Shown here: positions 22,540 through 31,209 of the stretch, in pieces | Layout: the number at the start of each line of letters is the position of its first letter | Position numbering within the stretch: the first letter of the stretch is position 1 | Source of the DNA: a virus | DNA length: 38,558 nt | Reading direction: 5' to 3' (one strand) | Virus record (IMG/VR): IMGVR_UViG_3300042908_000287 | Coordinates: 1-38,558 of that record | Notes under the pieces: generated by a model | Database searches by the model: none | Told to the model about the DNA's origin: nothing | The model's input: only the letters and a program-made list of their open reading frames with translations | Position numbers and translations under genes: made by a program

Positions 22540-23770
22540 AGTAAGCATTCCGCAAAAAAAGTTCATTAATTCAAAATCAACACATCCAGCAATGGTTGCA
22601 GGATATGGAGCGGGAAAAAGTCACGCGGCAGTGTTAAGGATTATTAAACTTGCATTACAATATCCAGCAATGGATTTTGGTTTTATTGAGCCGACATACG
22701 ATTTAATTAGATTGATTGCGTTTCCACGCTTTGAAGAAATACTGCAAAAACTTGAGATAGAATATAAATTAAATCGAAGTGATGCGACCATCAAACTAGA
22801 GAACGGTTCACAGATAATATTTAGATCGGCTGACAACCCAGAGCGTTTGGTTGGGTTTGAAGTTGCTGACGCGGTGATAGATGAAGCTGATACGCTACGC
22901 ATAGACCAAGCAAGAACAGTATGGGTTAAAATGCTTGGAAGATGCAGACAAAAGAAACCAGACGGGAGAAAAAACACTCTTGCGGCAGTATCAACACCAG
23001 AAGGTTTTGGTTTTATGTATGAGACTTGGGGAAAAGAAAAGCGCAAAGGATATAAGCTAATCAAAGCTCCAACAAGCTCAAACAAAAGGCTTCCTGCTGG
23101 ATATGTTGACCAATTAAAGGCAACCTATTCAAGCGCACAATTATCCGCGTATCTTGATGGCAATTTTGTTAATTTAAATGCAGGAAGTGTTTACCATGAA
23201 TTTGACAGAAATCTTAATTCATCCATTGAAGTTATTAATTCAGACGATGTTTTGCATGTTGGGTTGGATTTTAACGTTTCCAATATGTCTGCTGTTATTC
23301 ATGTATTGCGCGGTGACAGCGTTCATGTTGTTAATGAGCTCACTGGCGTGTTCGATACGCCAACAATGGCGCGGTTATTAAAAGAACGCTACCCAACGCA
23401 CAGGATTTTAATTTATCCTGACGCAAGCGGTAACGCTCGAAAATCAAACAACGCAAGCGAATCAGATCACAGCATTTTGCGCTCGTATGGGTTGCAAGTG
23501 TTGGTTAATTCACGCAATCCATTCATTAAAGATCGCGTGTTATCAGTTAACGCCATGATTCACAATTTAGGCGCAAGACGTTATTTTGTTAATGCGCAGT
23601 ATTGTCCAATGCTGGTTGAATCACTTGAAAAGCAATGCTATGCAAAAACGGGTGAGCCTGACAAAGCTGGTGGGTTTGACCACGTTGTTGATGCAACAGG
23701 TTATTTTATTGCGTATAGATACCCGCTAGTGAATAATAGGCCAACATTTGCAGCAATTACAGGAATTTAA
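22517..23770 (+). CDS. terL: Terminase large subunit (packaging ATPase and nuclease)
   Basis: 417 aa. ATPase: Walker A GYGAGKS (29-35) and Walker B VIDEAD (121-126). RNase H-like nuclease: D252 in HVGLDFN, D303 in YPDASG and the FDHVVDA segment (389-393). Length is usual for the compact form of the family. It pumps DNA into the prohead through the portal and cuts the concatemer. The start lies inside terS (23-nt overlap), so the two are probably translated together. Confidence 0.95.
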   Translation: MTMTTKIRVSIPQKKFINSKSTHPAMVAGYGAGKSHAAVLRIIKLALQYPAMDFGFIEPTYDLIRLIAFPRFEEILQKLEIEYKLNRSDATIKLENGSQIIFRSADNPERLVGFEVADAVIDEADTLRIDQARTVWVKMLGRCRQKKPDGRKNTLAAVSTPEGFGFMYETWGKEKRKGYKLIKAPTSSNKRLPAGYVDQLKATYSSAQLSAYLDGNFVNLNAGSVYHEFDRNLNSSIEVINSDDVLHVGLDFNVSNMSAVIHVLRGDSVHVVNELTGVFDTPTMARLLKERYPTHRILIYPDASGNARKSNNASESDHSILRSYGLQVLVNSRNPFIKDRVLSVNAMIHNLGARRYFVNAQYCPMLVESLEKQCYAKTGEPDKAGGFDHVVDATGYFIAYRYPLVNNRPTFAAITGI

Positions 23771-23772
23771 AA

Positions 23773-25164
23773 ATGGCAGTAGACACTAAACATTCTGAAT
23801 ATTTAGAATATAAAAACCAATGGGATAGATGCGAAGATGTTGTAGAAGGACAAGACGAAATACATAAAGAAGGCATTGAATATTTACCGCGTCTTAGTGG
23901 GCAAACTGATGCTGAATATTATGCTTATAAAAAAAGAGCAATGCTATATAACGCGACTGCTAGAACGGTAAATGGATTGACTGGTTTATTATTCCTTAAA
24001 CCCGAAGTCATCACAGCACCTGCAGCAATGGATAATATTATTGCAGACGTGACAATGGGTGGGTTATCGTTGCATCAATTTGCTGAAATGGTAGCAGAAG
24101 AAGTTATTACTATCGGACGTTGTGCCGTGCTTGTCGATTACCCACCTATTGTTAACGCGGTAACACTTGCACAAGCACAGGCACAAGGCGCAAGACCTTA
24201 CGCGACCATGTACGATGCAGAATCAATCATTAACTGGAAAACGGGGCGCATTAACAACGTTGAACAGTTAACGCTTGTTGTGCTTGAAGAAGAACACGAG
24301 ATTGCAGTTGATGAGTTTGAATCTAAATGTGAACCGCAATGGCGCGTTCTTGATTTAGGCGATGGTGGAATTTATCGTCAACGTGTTTTCCGCAAAGACA
24401 AACGCGGTGAATTTATTTTAGTGGATGAAATTTATCCACAAATTAACGGCAAAGCATTAAACAAAATACCGTTTGAGTTTTTTGGCGTGCGTGACAATTC
24501 ACCATGTGTGGATAAACCTCCATTGCTTGACCTTGTTGACGTTAATTTATCTCATTACAGAACCACAGCCGATTATGAACATGGCTTGCACTTTACTGGA
24601 CTACCAACACCTGTAGTCACTGGTTATTATTCAGACGATAAAAGCGCGTCACTTCGTATCGGTAGCGGAACGGCATGGTTATTGCCAGACCCGCAATCAA
24701 AAGCATTTTATCTTGAATTTACAGGGCAAGGCTTAGGCGAACTGCGCGAGGCATTGCGCTCAAAAGAGGCAATGATGGCAACACTTGGGGCGCGTATTTT
24801 AGCACCAGAAAAACGCGCAGCAGAATCAGCGCAAACGGCTAATATTCACAGATCAAGTGAAAACAGTGTACTTGCTTCAATTTCACAATCAATCAGTATC
24901 GGATTAACGCACGTCATGGAGTATTTGCGCGATTGGTCAGGCGTAACTGGTGATGTTAAGGTTGAGTTAAACCGTGATTTTATTCCAAACTCAATGACAG
25001 CTCAGGACTTGGATAGTTTAGTTAAGGCTTGGCAAAGCGGTTCAATCTCACATCAAACTCTATTCGATAACCTTGTCGCTGGTGACATTATCATGCAGGA
25101 CGTATCGTTTGACGATGAGATGGAGCGCATTGCAGTTATGCCTGCTACTGGTGGGATGTTGTAA
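23773..25164 (+). CDS. Portal protein (DUF4055 family)
   Basis: 463 aa. The start (HSEYLEYKNQWDRCEDVVEG, YLPRLSG, YKKRAMLYNATARTVNGLTG) and the GRCAVLVDYP segment near residue 117 are characteristic of DUF4055, a family that occupies the portal position between TerL and the head morphogenesis gene in many phages. Expected to form the dodecameric DNA channel at one capsid vertex. It begins 2 nt after terL and overlaps the next gene by one base. Confidence 0.88.
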   Translation: MAVDTKHSEYLEYKNQWDRCEDVVEGQDEIHKEGIEYLPRLSGQTDAEYYAYKKRAMLYNATARTVNGLTGLLFLKPEVITAPAAMDNIIADVTMGGLSLHQFAEMVAEEVITIGRCAVLVDYPPIVNAVTLAQAQAQGARPYATMYDAESIINWKTGRINNVEQLTLVVLEEEHEIAVDEFESKCEPQWRVLDLGDGGIYRQRVFRKDKRGEFILVDEIYPQINGKALNKIPFEFFGVRDNSPCVDKPPLLDLVDVNLSHYRTTADYEHGLHFTGLPTPVVTGYYSDDKSASLRIGSGTAWLLPDPQSKAFYLEFTGQGLGELREALRSKEAMMATLGARILAPEKRAAESAQTANIHRSSENSVLASISQSISIGLTHVMEYLRDWSGVTGDVKVELNRDFIPNSMTAQDLDSLVKAWQSGSISHQTLFDNLVAGDIIMQDVSFDDEMERIAVMPATGGML

Positions 25165-26192
25165 TGGAAGAATCAGCTAACACGCAACTACGCGATAAAA
25201 CGATTGCACATGAAATTTATTTGCAGCGATATTATTCATCAACAAGTAAAAAGGTCATGGACTTGTTGCGTGTTGTTGAAAAAGATTTGGTTAAACAATT
25301 AAAAACGCTAGACCTTGATAGCCAAATGACAATTCCACAGATTGACGCGCGTTTGGAATCAGTGCGGGCGATTTTAAATGAAGGTTATGATTTAGCCGGT
25401 AAAGAGTTAATCAGTAACATGAAAGACGCAGCAGAGTATGAGCAAGAATGGCAAATCAAAGCCATTGATGATTCAACGCCTGTTGTGCTTGATATGGTAG
25501 CGGTTGCGCCCGTGACGTTATTTGCTGCGATTGAATCAAAACCATTGCAGGGAAAACTGATTAAAGAATGGATTGATAAATTAGATCAAGATAGTTACAC
25601 GCGCATACAGGACGCGGTTAGGATTGGCTTAGTTGAAGGGCAATCTTATAGTGACGTGGTTAAACGCATTACAGGCACGAAAGCATTGCAATACACTGAT
25701 GGCATTAACTCACTTAACGCACGTCAAACGCAGGCATTGGTATCAACTGCAATGTCACACGCAACCAATGTAGCAAGCGAAGAATTTTATAAAGCCAACG
25801 ACGATTTAATAAAAGGCTGGCAATTTTTAGCTACGCTTGATTTTAAAACAACAACCCTGTGCAAATCATACGATGGTCAAAAGTTTGATTTAGGTAAAGG
25901 TCCATATCCACCTGTCCACGTTAGATGCAGATCAAGCACCGTTCCTGTTTTAAAATCGTGGAAAGAAATGGGAATGAAAGACCCACCACCAGGAACAAGA
26001 TCATCACTTGATGGGCAAATTAGCGAAACAATCAATTATGATGAATGGTTGCGTAAACAATCACATGAAAAGCAAGATGAAGCACTAGGAAAAGGAAAAG
26101 CTGAAATATTTAGATCGGGCGTAAAGCTGGAACGATTTGTTGAAAATGGGAAAGAATTAACGCTTGAGCAATTGAAAAAAATTGAAAAATAA
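25164..26192 (+). CDS. Minor head / head morphogenesis protein (SPP1 gp7, Mu gpF type)
   Basis: 342 aa. The diagnostic C-terminal region is present: NARQTQALVSTAMSHATNVA, FLATLDFKTTTLCKSYDGQ and PYPPVHVRCRSSTVPVL (about residues 190-260). This domain binds near the portal and takes part in early capsid assembly and DNA delivery. The N-terminal half is helical. It overlaps the portal gene by one base (TAATGG), as is usual for the pair. Confidence 0.9.
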   Translation: MEESANTQLRDKTIAHEIYLQRYYSSTSKKVMDLLRVVEKDLVKQLKTLDLDSQMTIPQIDARLESVRAILNEGYDLAGKELISNMKDAAEYEQEWQIKAIDDSTPVVLDMVAVAPVTLFAAIESKPLQGKLIKEWIDKLDQDSYTRIQDAVRIGLVEGQSYSDVVKRITGTKALQYTDGINSLNARQTQALVSTAMSHATNVASEEFYKANDDLIKGWQFLATLDFKTTTLCKSYDGQKFDLGKGPYPPVHVRCRSSTVPVLKSWKEMGMKDPPPGTRSSLDGQISETINYDEWLRKQSHEKQDEALGKGKAEIFRSGVKLERFVENGKELTLEQLKKIEK

Positions 26193-26282
26193 ATGTTTAT
26201 GCTGTATAAATGCGACAAACACTCGCCATGTGTTTACTATAGTGTCGTTGGTGTTACACCTTTCATCAACGGCACACCCTAA
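26193..26282 (+). CDS. Possible 29-aa protein
   Basis: ATG directly abuts the previous stop (TAA-ATG). It would read MFMLYKCDKHSPCVYYSVVG then VTPFINGTP, with two cysteines seven residues apart. No ribosome site is evident, so this may be only leader sequence before the gene at 26300. Confidence 0.3.
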   Translation: MFMLYKCDKHSPCVYYSVVGVTPFINGTP

Positions 26283-26299
26283 TTTGCAAGGAAATAGTC

Positions 26300-26482
26300 A
26301 TGTCATTTTTTGATAATATTGTTCATAAGGTTTCAGACGGTGCTAAAAAAGCAGTCGATGAAGCAACAAGTGCAGTTGATGATATTTCACACGGTGACAT
26401 TATCGGTGCGGCAGAACACGTTGAAAATATCCGTGAAATCCCACAAGATACAGCGATTGAAATTATTAAAGACGCAATTTAG
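26300..26482 (+). CDS. 60-aa hypothetical head-region protein
   Basis: AAGGA 7 nt before the ATG. Helical and amphipathic: MSFFDNIVHKVSDGAKKAVD, then EATSAVDDISHGDIIGAAEH. The segment AVDEATS recurs at residues 13-19 of the scaffold protein encoded next, and the DNA there is nearly the same. It may be a small capsid-assembly factor. No family recognised. Confidence 0.6.
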   Translation: MSFFDNIVHKVSDGAKKAVDEATSAVDDISHGDIIGAAEHVENIREIPQDTAIEIIKDAI

Positions 26483-26529
26483 ATTTTATTAACGATGGCA
26501 GAGCCGTCAACCACAACCCAGAGGGTTAT

Positions 26530-27147
26530 ATGTCAGAAGAATTAAGTATTGCAGAGCAAATTAAAGCCGCAGTTGATGAAGCAACAAGCGGACTTGCAAA
26601 GAAAAACGGTGAACTTTTAGCAGAGCTGAAAGAGGCACGAAAAGGAAAGCAAATAGATCCAGCGGAATTGGATAAACTACAAAATAAAATTGATGAGTTA
26701 GAAAACAATCTAACGGCATCACAAAAAACAATCAAAGATCAGCAAAAAGCATTTGAGCAAACTAAAGCCGCATTAGATTCAGAAAGTGGGTTTACATCTA
26801 AATTACTTTTAGATAATGGTTTGACAGACGCATTAGTTAAGGCTGGTGTTGCCACACCATTTTTACCTGCGGTAAAAGCTATGTTATCATCACAGGCGAA
26901 AATCGCTATTGATGGCGACACACGCAAGGCAGTTATAGGCGACAAAGATTTAAGCGCGTTCGTAACAGAATGGGCGACCAGTGATGACGGCAAACATTAT
27001 ATTGCAGCACCACAGAATAACGGTGGTGGGGCAAGTGGTGGAAGTGGTAGCACTGGACAACAAGTTGTAAGCCGTTCAACGTTTGACAATATGTCACACC
27101 CAGAGCGGGCAAGTTTTGCAAAAAGTGGCGGCAAAGTTACAGATTAA
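26530..27147 (+). CDS. Capsid scaffolding protein
   Basis: 205 aa, directly upstream of the coat gene. Residues 1-85 are charged and coiled-coil-like (AKKNGELLAELKEARKGKQ, LDKLQNKIDELENN). Then come a hydrophobic LLDNGLTDALVKAG segment, a glycine-rich linker (NNGGGASGGSGSTG) and a C-terminal STFDNMSHPERASFAKSG. This layout, in particular the last motif, is frequent in phage scaffolds. It would assemble the coat into proheads and then leave. No protease gene is seen, so exit intact, as in P22, is likely. Confidence 0.82.
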   Translation: MSEELSIAEQIKAAVDEATSGLAKKNGELLAELKEARKGKQIDPAELDKLQNKIDELENNLTASQKTIKDQQKAFEQTKAALDSESGFTSKLLLDNGLTDALVKAGVATPFLPAVKAMLSSQAKIAIDGDTRKAVIGDKDLSAFVTEWATSDDGKHYIAAPQNNGGGASGGSGSTGQQVVSRSTFDNMSHPERASFAKSGGKVTD

Positions 27148-27162
27148 TTTTTATCCTGTTTC

Positions 27163-27202
27163 GATTGCCGTCTAATATTTATTTTTATTTTAGAAGGCAA
27201 TC
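27163..27202 (+). promoter_or_regulatory. Hairpin that buries the coat gene ribosome site
   Basis: GATTGCC (27163-27169) pairs with GGCAATC (27196-27202), and TCTAA (27171-27175) with TTAGA (27190-27194), separated by one mismatch; the loop is AT-rich. The Shine-Dalgarno AGAAGG (27192-27197) is inside the stem and the ATG is at 27206, so the structure could tune coat synthesis. Confidence 0.55.
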
Positions 27203-27205
27203 AAG

Positions 27206-28354
27206 ATGGCAAACGTTCTCAGCAATTTAGCTAGTGACATATACAAAGCGGCAGATGTAGTAGGTCGTGAATTAGTTGGTTTTATTCCCTCAGCCACCAT
27301 TAACGGTGATGCAACAGATCGCGCTGCAAAAGGCGACACAATCCGTGCGGCATTTACTCGCACACCAAGCGTTAACACTTCATTTGCGCCTTCAATGACA
27401 ATTCCCGAAGGTACAGATCAAACCGTTGACAACAAAACAATGACGCTTGATTCTTATGCTTCAGTTCAGATTCCTTGGACGGGTGAAGATATTAAACACG
27501 TCAACAACGGTGCAGGCTATGAAACCATTTATGGCGATCAAATTGCCCAAGCAATCCGCGCATTGTGCAACAAAATCGAGCAAGATTTATTCTCAGCTGC
27601 TTACAAAGGCGCATCACGCGCTGTTGGTTCAGCAGGCACTACACCATTCGCGTCTAACTTCGACACTATTGCGCAAGTGCGTCAAATCTTAGTTGATAAT
27701 GGTTGCCCAACTGATAATCAAATTTCATTGATTATGAACACAGCAGCAGGCGTAAAATTGCGTAACTTGGCGCAATTGCAACAAGTTAACACAGCAGGCA
27801 ATGAGGCATTATTGCGTCAAGGCACACTGCTTGATTTGCAAGGCATCATGGTTAAAGAATCTGCTGGTATTACTTCGCACACAAAAGGAAGTGGTACTTC
27901 TTACGTTACTTCTGGCTCAACTGCTGTTGGTGTTACTGACATTGCATTGGTAACAGGTAGCGGCACAGTATTAGCGGGTGACGTTGTAACATTTGCGGCA
28001 GATACTGCAAACAAATATGTTGTTGGCACTGGTGTTGCGGCTGCTGGTACTATTTCATTAAATGCACCAGGCGCACAAAAAGTCATTGCTACAGCAAACG
28101 CTTTAACAGTTGGCGACTCTTACACACCAAGCGTTGCGTTTCATAAATCAGCAGTCGAGTTAGGCATGCGCCCACCTGCTATGCCAAACGGTGGCGATTC
28201 TGCTGCTGACGTGATGACAGTACAAGACCCAACAAGCGGTTTAGTATTTGAAATTGCAGTTTATAAAGGTTACATGAAAACTATGCTTGAAGTACGTTGT
28301 TTATATGGCGTAAAAGTATGGAAACCAAACCACGTTGCTACGTTGCTAGGTTAA
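27206..28354 (+). CDS. Major capsid protein, P22 coat-like
   Basis: 382 aa. The opening MANVLSNLASDIYKAADVVG and RELVGFIPSATIN, the VQIPWTGEDIKHV segment and the final VKVWKPNHVATLLG are typical of the P22 gp5 coat group within the HK97 fold. Residues about 215-310 (rich in VTSGSTAVGVTDIALVTGSG and similar short strands) look like the inserted domain that stabilises P22-type coats. It forms the icosahedral shell. Preceded by a hairpin over its ribosome site and followed by a hairpin at 28363. Confidence 0.93.
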   Translation: MANVLSNLASDIYKAADVVGRELVGFIPSATINGDATDRAAKGDTIRAAFTRTPSVNTSFAPSMTIPEGTDQTVDNKTMTLDSYASVQIPWTGEDIKHVNNGAGYETIYGDQIAQAIRALCNKIEQDLFSAAYKGASRAVGSAGTTPFASNFDTIAQVRQILVDNGCPTDNQISLIMNTAAGVKLRNLAQLQQVNTAGNEALLRQGTLLDLQGIMVKESAGITSHTKGSGTSYVTSGSTAVGVTDIALVTGSGTVLAGDVVTFAADTANKYVVGTGVAAAGTISLNAPGAQKVIATANALTVGDSYTPSVAFHKSAVELGMRPPAMPNGGDSAADVMTVQDPTSGLVFEIAVYKGYMKTMLEVRCLYGVKVWKPNHVATLLG

Positions 28355-28362
28355 TTTTTTCA

Positions 28363-28396
28363 GGGGGTTCGCGTTCGTTCCTGTTCGCGTTCCCCC
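28363..28396 (+). terminator. Hairpin after the coat gene, probable partial terminator
   Basis: GGGGG (28363-28367) pairs with CCCCC (28392-28396), and CGCG with CGCG inside, separated by a TT/TT bulge. Followed by GCCTTTATTTA. The T-run is broken, so read-through into the fibre cassette is expected; the element would lower its expression relative to coat. Confidence 0.6.
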
Positions 28397-28423
28397 GCCT
28401 TTATTTATGTTAAGGATTAGGTT

Positions 28424-28807
28424 ATGGCGTTATTTTTAGAAGATGTTAGGCAGGGTGACGATTATAGTGTTGAGTTAATTGTAAAAAATGCTAGTGGTGG
28501 CGTTCAAAATATCACTGGTTATAAATTCTGGTTAACGTTTATGTCATCGCTTGATTTAACATACGAACAAGCTGAATTAAAATACATTAAAGAAGCTGGC
28601 GATGATGAAAATGACGATGTAGCAAATGGAATATGTTATATTTATATACCAGCATCAACTACTCAAAATATTCCACTTGGCTCATATTATTATGCTTTGC
28701 AGCAAAAAGCTGGCGTTACAGGTGGCGTTGGGACTATATTGCCGTCAATTGAATCATACAAAGATAAAATTAAAGTATTAGCTGGCATTAAGAGACCTGC
28801 AACATGA
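28424..28807 (+). CDS. Beta-rich structural protein, first gene of the adhesin cassette
   Basis: 127 aa, TTAGG before the ATG. The sequence VRQGDDYSVELIVKNASGGV, then NITGYKFWLTF, GICYIYIPASTTQ and GSYYYALQQKAG follows a plan seen in phage baseplate or fibre N-terminal modules (RGD-type strand, TG-x-x-F, S-x-x-T, G-x-Y-x-Y). It may anchor the following proteins to the virion. No enzyme motif. Overlaps the next gene as ATGA. Confidence 0.6.
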   Translation: MALFLEDVRQGDDYSVELIVKNASGGVQNITGYKFWLTFMSSLDLTYEQAELKYIKEAGDDENDDVANGICYIYIPASTTQNIPLGSYYYALQQKAGVTGGVGTILPSIESYKDKIKVLAGIKRPAT

Positions 28808-29016
28808 GCATAACAATTACATTAGAAAATAATATAATTGAAGTTAATCCAGTAACACGAAATATTGTTCAAGCGTTACCGGCTGGATTAAAAAGTAATG
28901 ATGGAGATTATTTTAATACTGCAAATTTGTTTTCAGAATTAAATAATTCAACAAAAAAAACACAGGCTCGACAAAATTTAGAGCTGCAATATATTGACTG
29001 CGGAGAATTTAACTAA
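28804..29016 (+). CDS. Small fibre-like protein ending in DCGEFN
   Basis: 70 aa. Starts MSITITLENNIIEVNPVTRN and ends with NSTKKTQARQNLELQYIDCG-EFN. The TQARQNL helix is a frequent element of tail fibre proteins. The C-terminal DCGxF also closes the next protein. Coupled by ATGA upstream and TAATG downstream. Confidence 0.55.
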   Translation: MSITITLENNIIEVNPVTRNIVQALPAGLKSNDGDYFNTANLFSELNNSTKKTQARQNLELQYIDCGEFN

Positions 29017-29468
29017 TGCCAAGAATACAGATAAAACGTGGATTAAAAGCTAACTTACCAACAAGTTCAATGCTTGCTGGTGAGCAACACTTCTCAACAG
29101 ATAGAGGAACGCTTCATATTGCAACAGCGGCAACAACATCAATGCCAGTTGTTCCGCCCATTGATGATCTTACTACGTTAGCAAGTGTTGACGGAACATC
29201 AGATTTATTATTGATTCATGACGCAAGCGCAACAGGCGTAAAAGAAAAAAAGATTACTTTTGACGCATTTAAAACCGCGTTAAATATTCCAACTGGTTCA
29301 GGCGATGAAAAAGTTGCTGTCGTTTCTGGCGGTACTGCCGGTTATATTTTTGGAACAGATGGTACTGATGGTGTAATAAGATTAAACACATCATTATCAT
29401 GGACAAAAGATTCAGGTAACGGATTTGTTACTATTGCAGTCAATACGGTTGATTGTGGTACGTTCTAA
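29016..29468 (+). CDS. Fibre-like protein with Mtd N-terminal-type domain
   Basis: 150 aa. The start MPRIQIKRGLKANLPTSSML then AGEQHFSTDRGTLHI matches the IQ-x-KRG...L-x-x-GE...TD...L-x-I module found at the N terminus of many phage receptor-binding proteins, including the major tropism determinant family. Then come SDLLLIHDASATGVKEKKIT and a short beta-rich part ending VDCGTF. No lectin domain is attached, so it may be a trimeric base for partners encoded nearby. Confidence 0.65.
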   Translation: MPRIQIKRGLKANLPTSSMLAGEQHFSTDRGTLHIATAATTSMPVVPPIDDLTTLASVDGTSDLLLIHDASATGVKEKKITFDAFKTALNIPTGSGDEKVAVVSGGTAGYIFGTDGTDGVIRLNTSLSWTKDSGNGFVTIAVNTVDCGTF

Positions 29469-29761
29469 TGCCAAAAATTTTAAATAAACGAGGCACACGA
29501 ACAGAAATAGATTCAGCAGCAACAGCTAATGGATTAAATGCTGGTGAAGTTTATTTAATTACTGATGAAGATAGAATTGCAATTGGAACATCAACAAACA
29601 CCTATGAATCTTATGCAAAAGAAAGTGAAACAGGTAATGGAACTGGTGGGACAACAATTTTAATAGATATTTCCATTGTTGATGGAGAATTGATTGCTGA
29701 TTATTTAGCTCAATTATCCCCAGCAATTGTTGATGGCGAATTTATAGTGACTATTTTATGA
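29468..29761 (+). CDS. Second copy of the Mtd-N-type module
   Basis: 97 aa from the ATG at 29468 (TAATG overlap). MPKILNKRGTRTEIDSAATA then LNAGEVYLITDEDRIAIGTS aligns by eye with the start of the protein at 29016, so the two appear to be tandem duplicates. The C-terminal part is short and acidic (IVDGELIADYLAQLSPAIVD). Overlaps the next gene by ATGA. Confidence 0.6.
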   Translation: MPKILNKRGTRTEIDSAATANGLNAGEVYLITDEDRIAIGTSTNTYESYAKESETGNGTGGTTILIDISIVDGELIADYLAQLSPAIVDGEFIVTIL

Positions 29762-30540
29762 CACAGGTTAATTTAGGCAGAATTGTTGTTGTTCCAAAAG
29801 GAAATTGGACGGCTGGAACATATAAAGCATTGGATTTGGTTAGATATAACGGGGCTAGTTACATTGCAAAATCTACAACCACTGCAACACCAACCAATAC
29901 AACATATTGGGATTTAGTAAATCAAGATGGTGCAACAGGAGCAACTGGAGCTACTGGTTCAACAGGAGCAACAGGCGCACAAGGAGCTACTGGAGCGCAA
30001 GGCGAACAAGGAATTCAAGGAATAAAAGGAGACAAAGGAGATACTGGTTCACCCGGTGCTGGCGTTACTCCACAAACTATTGGTTTTACAGCTTCTGGTG
30101 GAACAACATCAAAAACATTAACTATTGTAGAAGATGTTAATACAGTAGATTTAGCGCGAAAAGTTGGTGATGATTCTGCCTTAACTCGTCAAATGTTTCA
30201 AGATACTGGGTGGAAATATTTTAGTAGCGGCACAACAGCATCTTTAAATTATACTAACGGTTCACAGCAACGTTGGGCACCAACAGCATCAAGCAGTCCT
30301 ACACTAACAATTACAAACTGGCCTCCATCGGGTAACTTAGGTGAGCTTTTAATTGAAGGAGTTAACCTAGGTGCAGCAGGTACGATTACATGGCCGACTA
30401 TTAACTGGATTACGTCTACTGGTGTAACAACAACGACATTTTCTTCTAACGGTGTAACTTTGCAAACCTCCGGTACAGACTGGTGTTTACTTTGGACTCG
30501 TGATGCGGGCACAACCATTTATGGGAAGTTTGTGCGATGA
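29758..30540 (+). CDS. Collagen-like fibre protein with CBM5/12-type N-terminal domain
   Basis: 260 aa. Residues 12-55 (GNWTAGTYKALDLVRYNGAS, then TYWDLV) match the short chitin/carbohydrate-binding pattern GxW...Y...DxVxYNGxxY...YW. Residues about 58-102 are uninterrupted Gly-X-Y triplets (GATGATGATGSTGATGAQ, GEQGIQGIKGDKGDTGSPG) that would form a collagen triple helix. The C-terminal half is beta-rich with GTDWCLLWTRDAGTT. Likely a trimeric fibre with a sugar-binding base. Position after the coat gene suggests a head fibre, but a tail side fibre is possible. Confidence 0.75.
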   Translation: MTQVNLGRIVVVPKGNWTAGTYKALDLVRYNGASYIAKSTTTATPTNTTYWDLVNQDGATGATGATGSTGATGAQGATGAQGEQGIQGIKGDKGDTGSPGAGVTPQTIGFTASGGTTSKTLTIVEDVNTVDLARKVGDDSALTRQMFQDTGWKYFSSGTTASLNYTNGSQQRWAPTASSSPTLTITNWPPSGNLGELLIEGVNLGAAGTITWPTINWITSTGVTTTTFSSNGVTLQTSGTDWCLLWTRDAGTTIYGKFVR

Positions 30541-31205
30541 CTATGTTATCTAGATTTGCAACTACTGGTGGTGGCGGAGATCCTTATTGGAGTAGTGTAG
30601 GGCTGTTATTGACGGGTGATAGTTTGACAGATTCTTCAAATAATCATTTTACTGTAAGTGGCACTGCAACTATTGCTTCATCTCCTGTAAAATATGGTAC
30701 AGGAAGTATGAATTTTTTAGGTGGTAAATATTTGTTAACACCATCAAACACCGCAACGTATCCAGGTTCTGGCGACTTTACTCTTGAAGCATGGGTGTAC
30801 CCAACATCTTATCACCCAAACTATAGTTATATTTTTACAAATGGAAATACAGGAAGTATAGTGTTTTATGTTTTAAATCAATCGTCACTGGTAGTTAGAA
30901 CTTATAATGGTTCTGATTTACTTTTTTCATCCACAATACCAGCTTTAAATACATGGTCTTTTGTAACTGCACAAAGAAGTGGAACTACATTACAAATTTA
31001 TGTTAATGGGGCATTGACAGCCACAGGAACAAACTCAACAAATTTTTCCGCAGGAAATGTAATTATTGGTGGTGATTCTACTTCCCCAGTTGCTCCTTGG
31101 AATGGTTACATGGATGATTTACGATTTACAAAAGGTGTTGCACGATATACAGGAAGCTATACGCCACCCCCATTCCCGCCAACGTCTGCTATGCCAATAG
31201 GATAA
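30537..31205 (+). CDS. LamG/concanavalin-A-like adhesin
   Basis: 222 aa. Residues about 20-200 are a laminin-G-type jelly roll: LLLTGDSLTDSSNNHFTVSG, FTLEAWVYPTSYH, LNTWSFVTAQRSG, LQIYVNGALTATG and GYMDDLRFTKGVARYTGSY. This domain binds polysaccharide and is used by phages of aquatic bacteria as an attachment or decoration domain. The proline-rich C terminus (PPPFPPTSAMPIG) is outside the fold. Overlaps the collagen-like gene by ATGA, so the two are probably made together. Confidence 0.82.
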   Translation: MTMLSRFATTGGGGDPYWSSVGLLLTGDSLTDSSNNHFTVSGTATIASSPVKYGTGSMNFLGGKYLLTPSNTATYPGSGDFTLEAWVYPTSYHPNYSYIFTNGNTGSIVFYVLNQSSLVVRTYNGSDLLFSSTIPALNTWSFVTAQRSGTTLQIYVNGALTATGTNSTNFSAGNVIIGGDSTSPVAPWNGYMDDLRFTKGVARYTGSYTPPPFPPTSAMPIG

Positions 31206-31209
31206 AATC

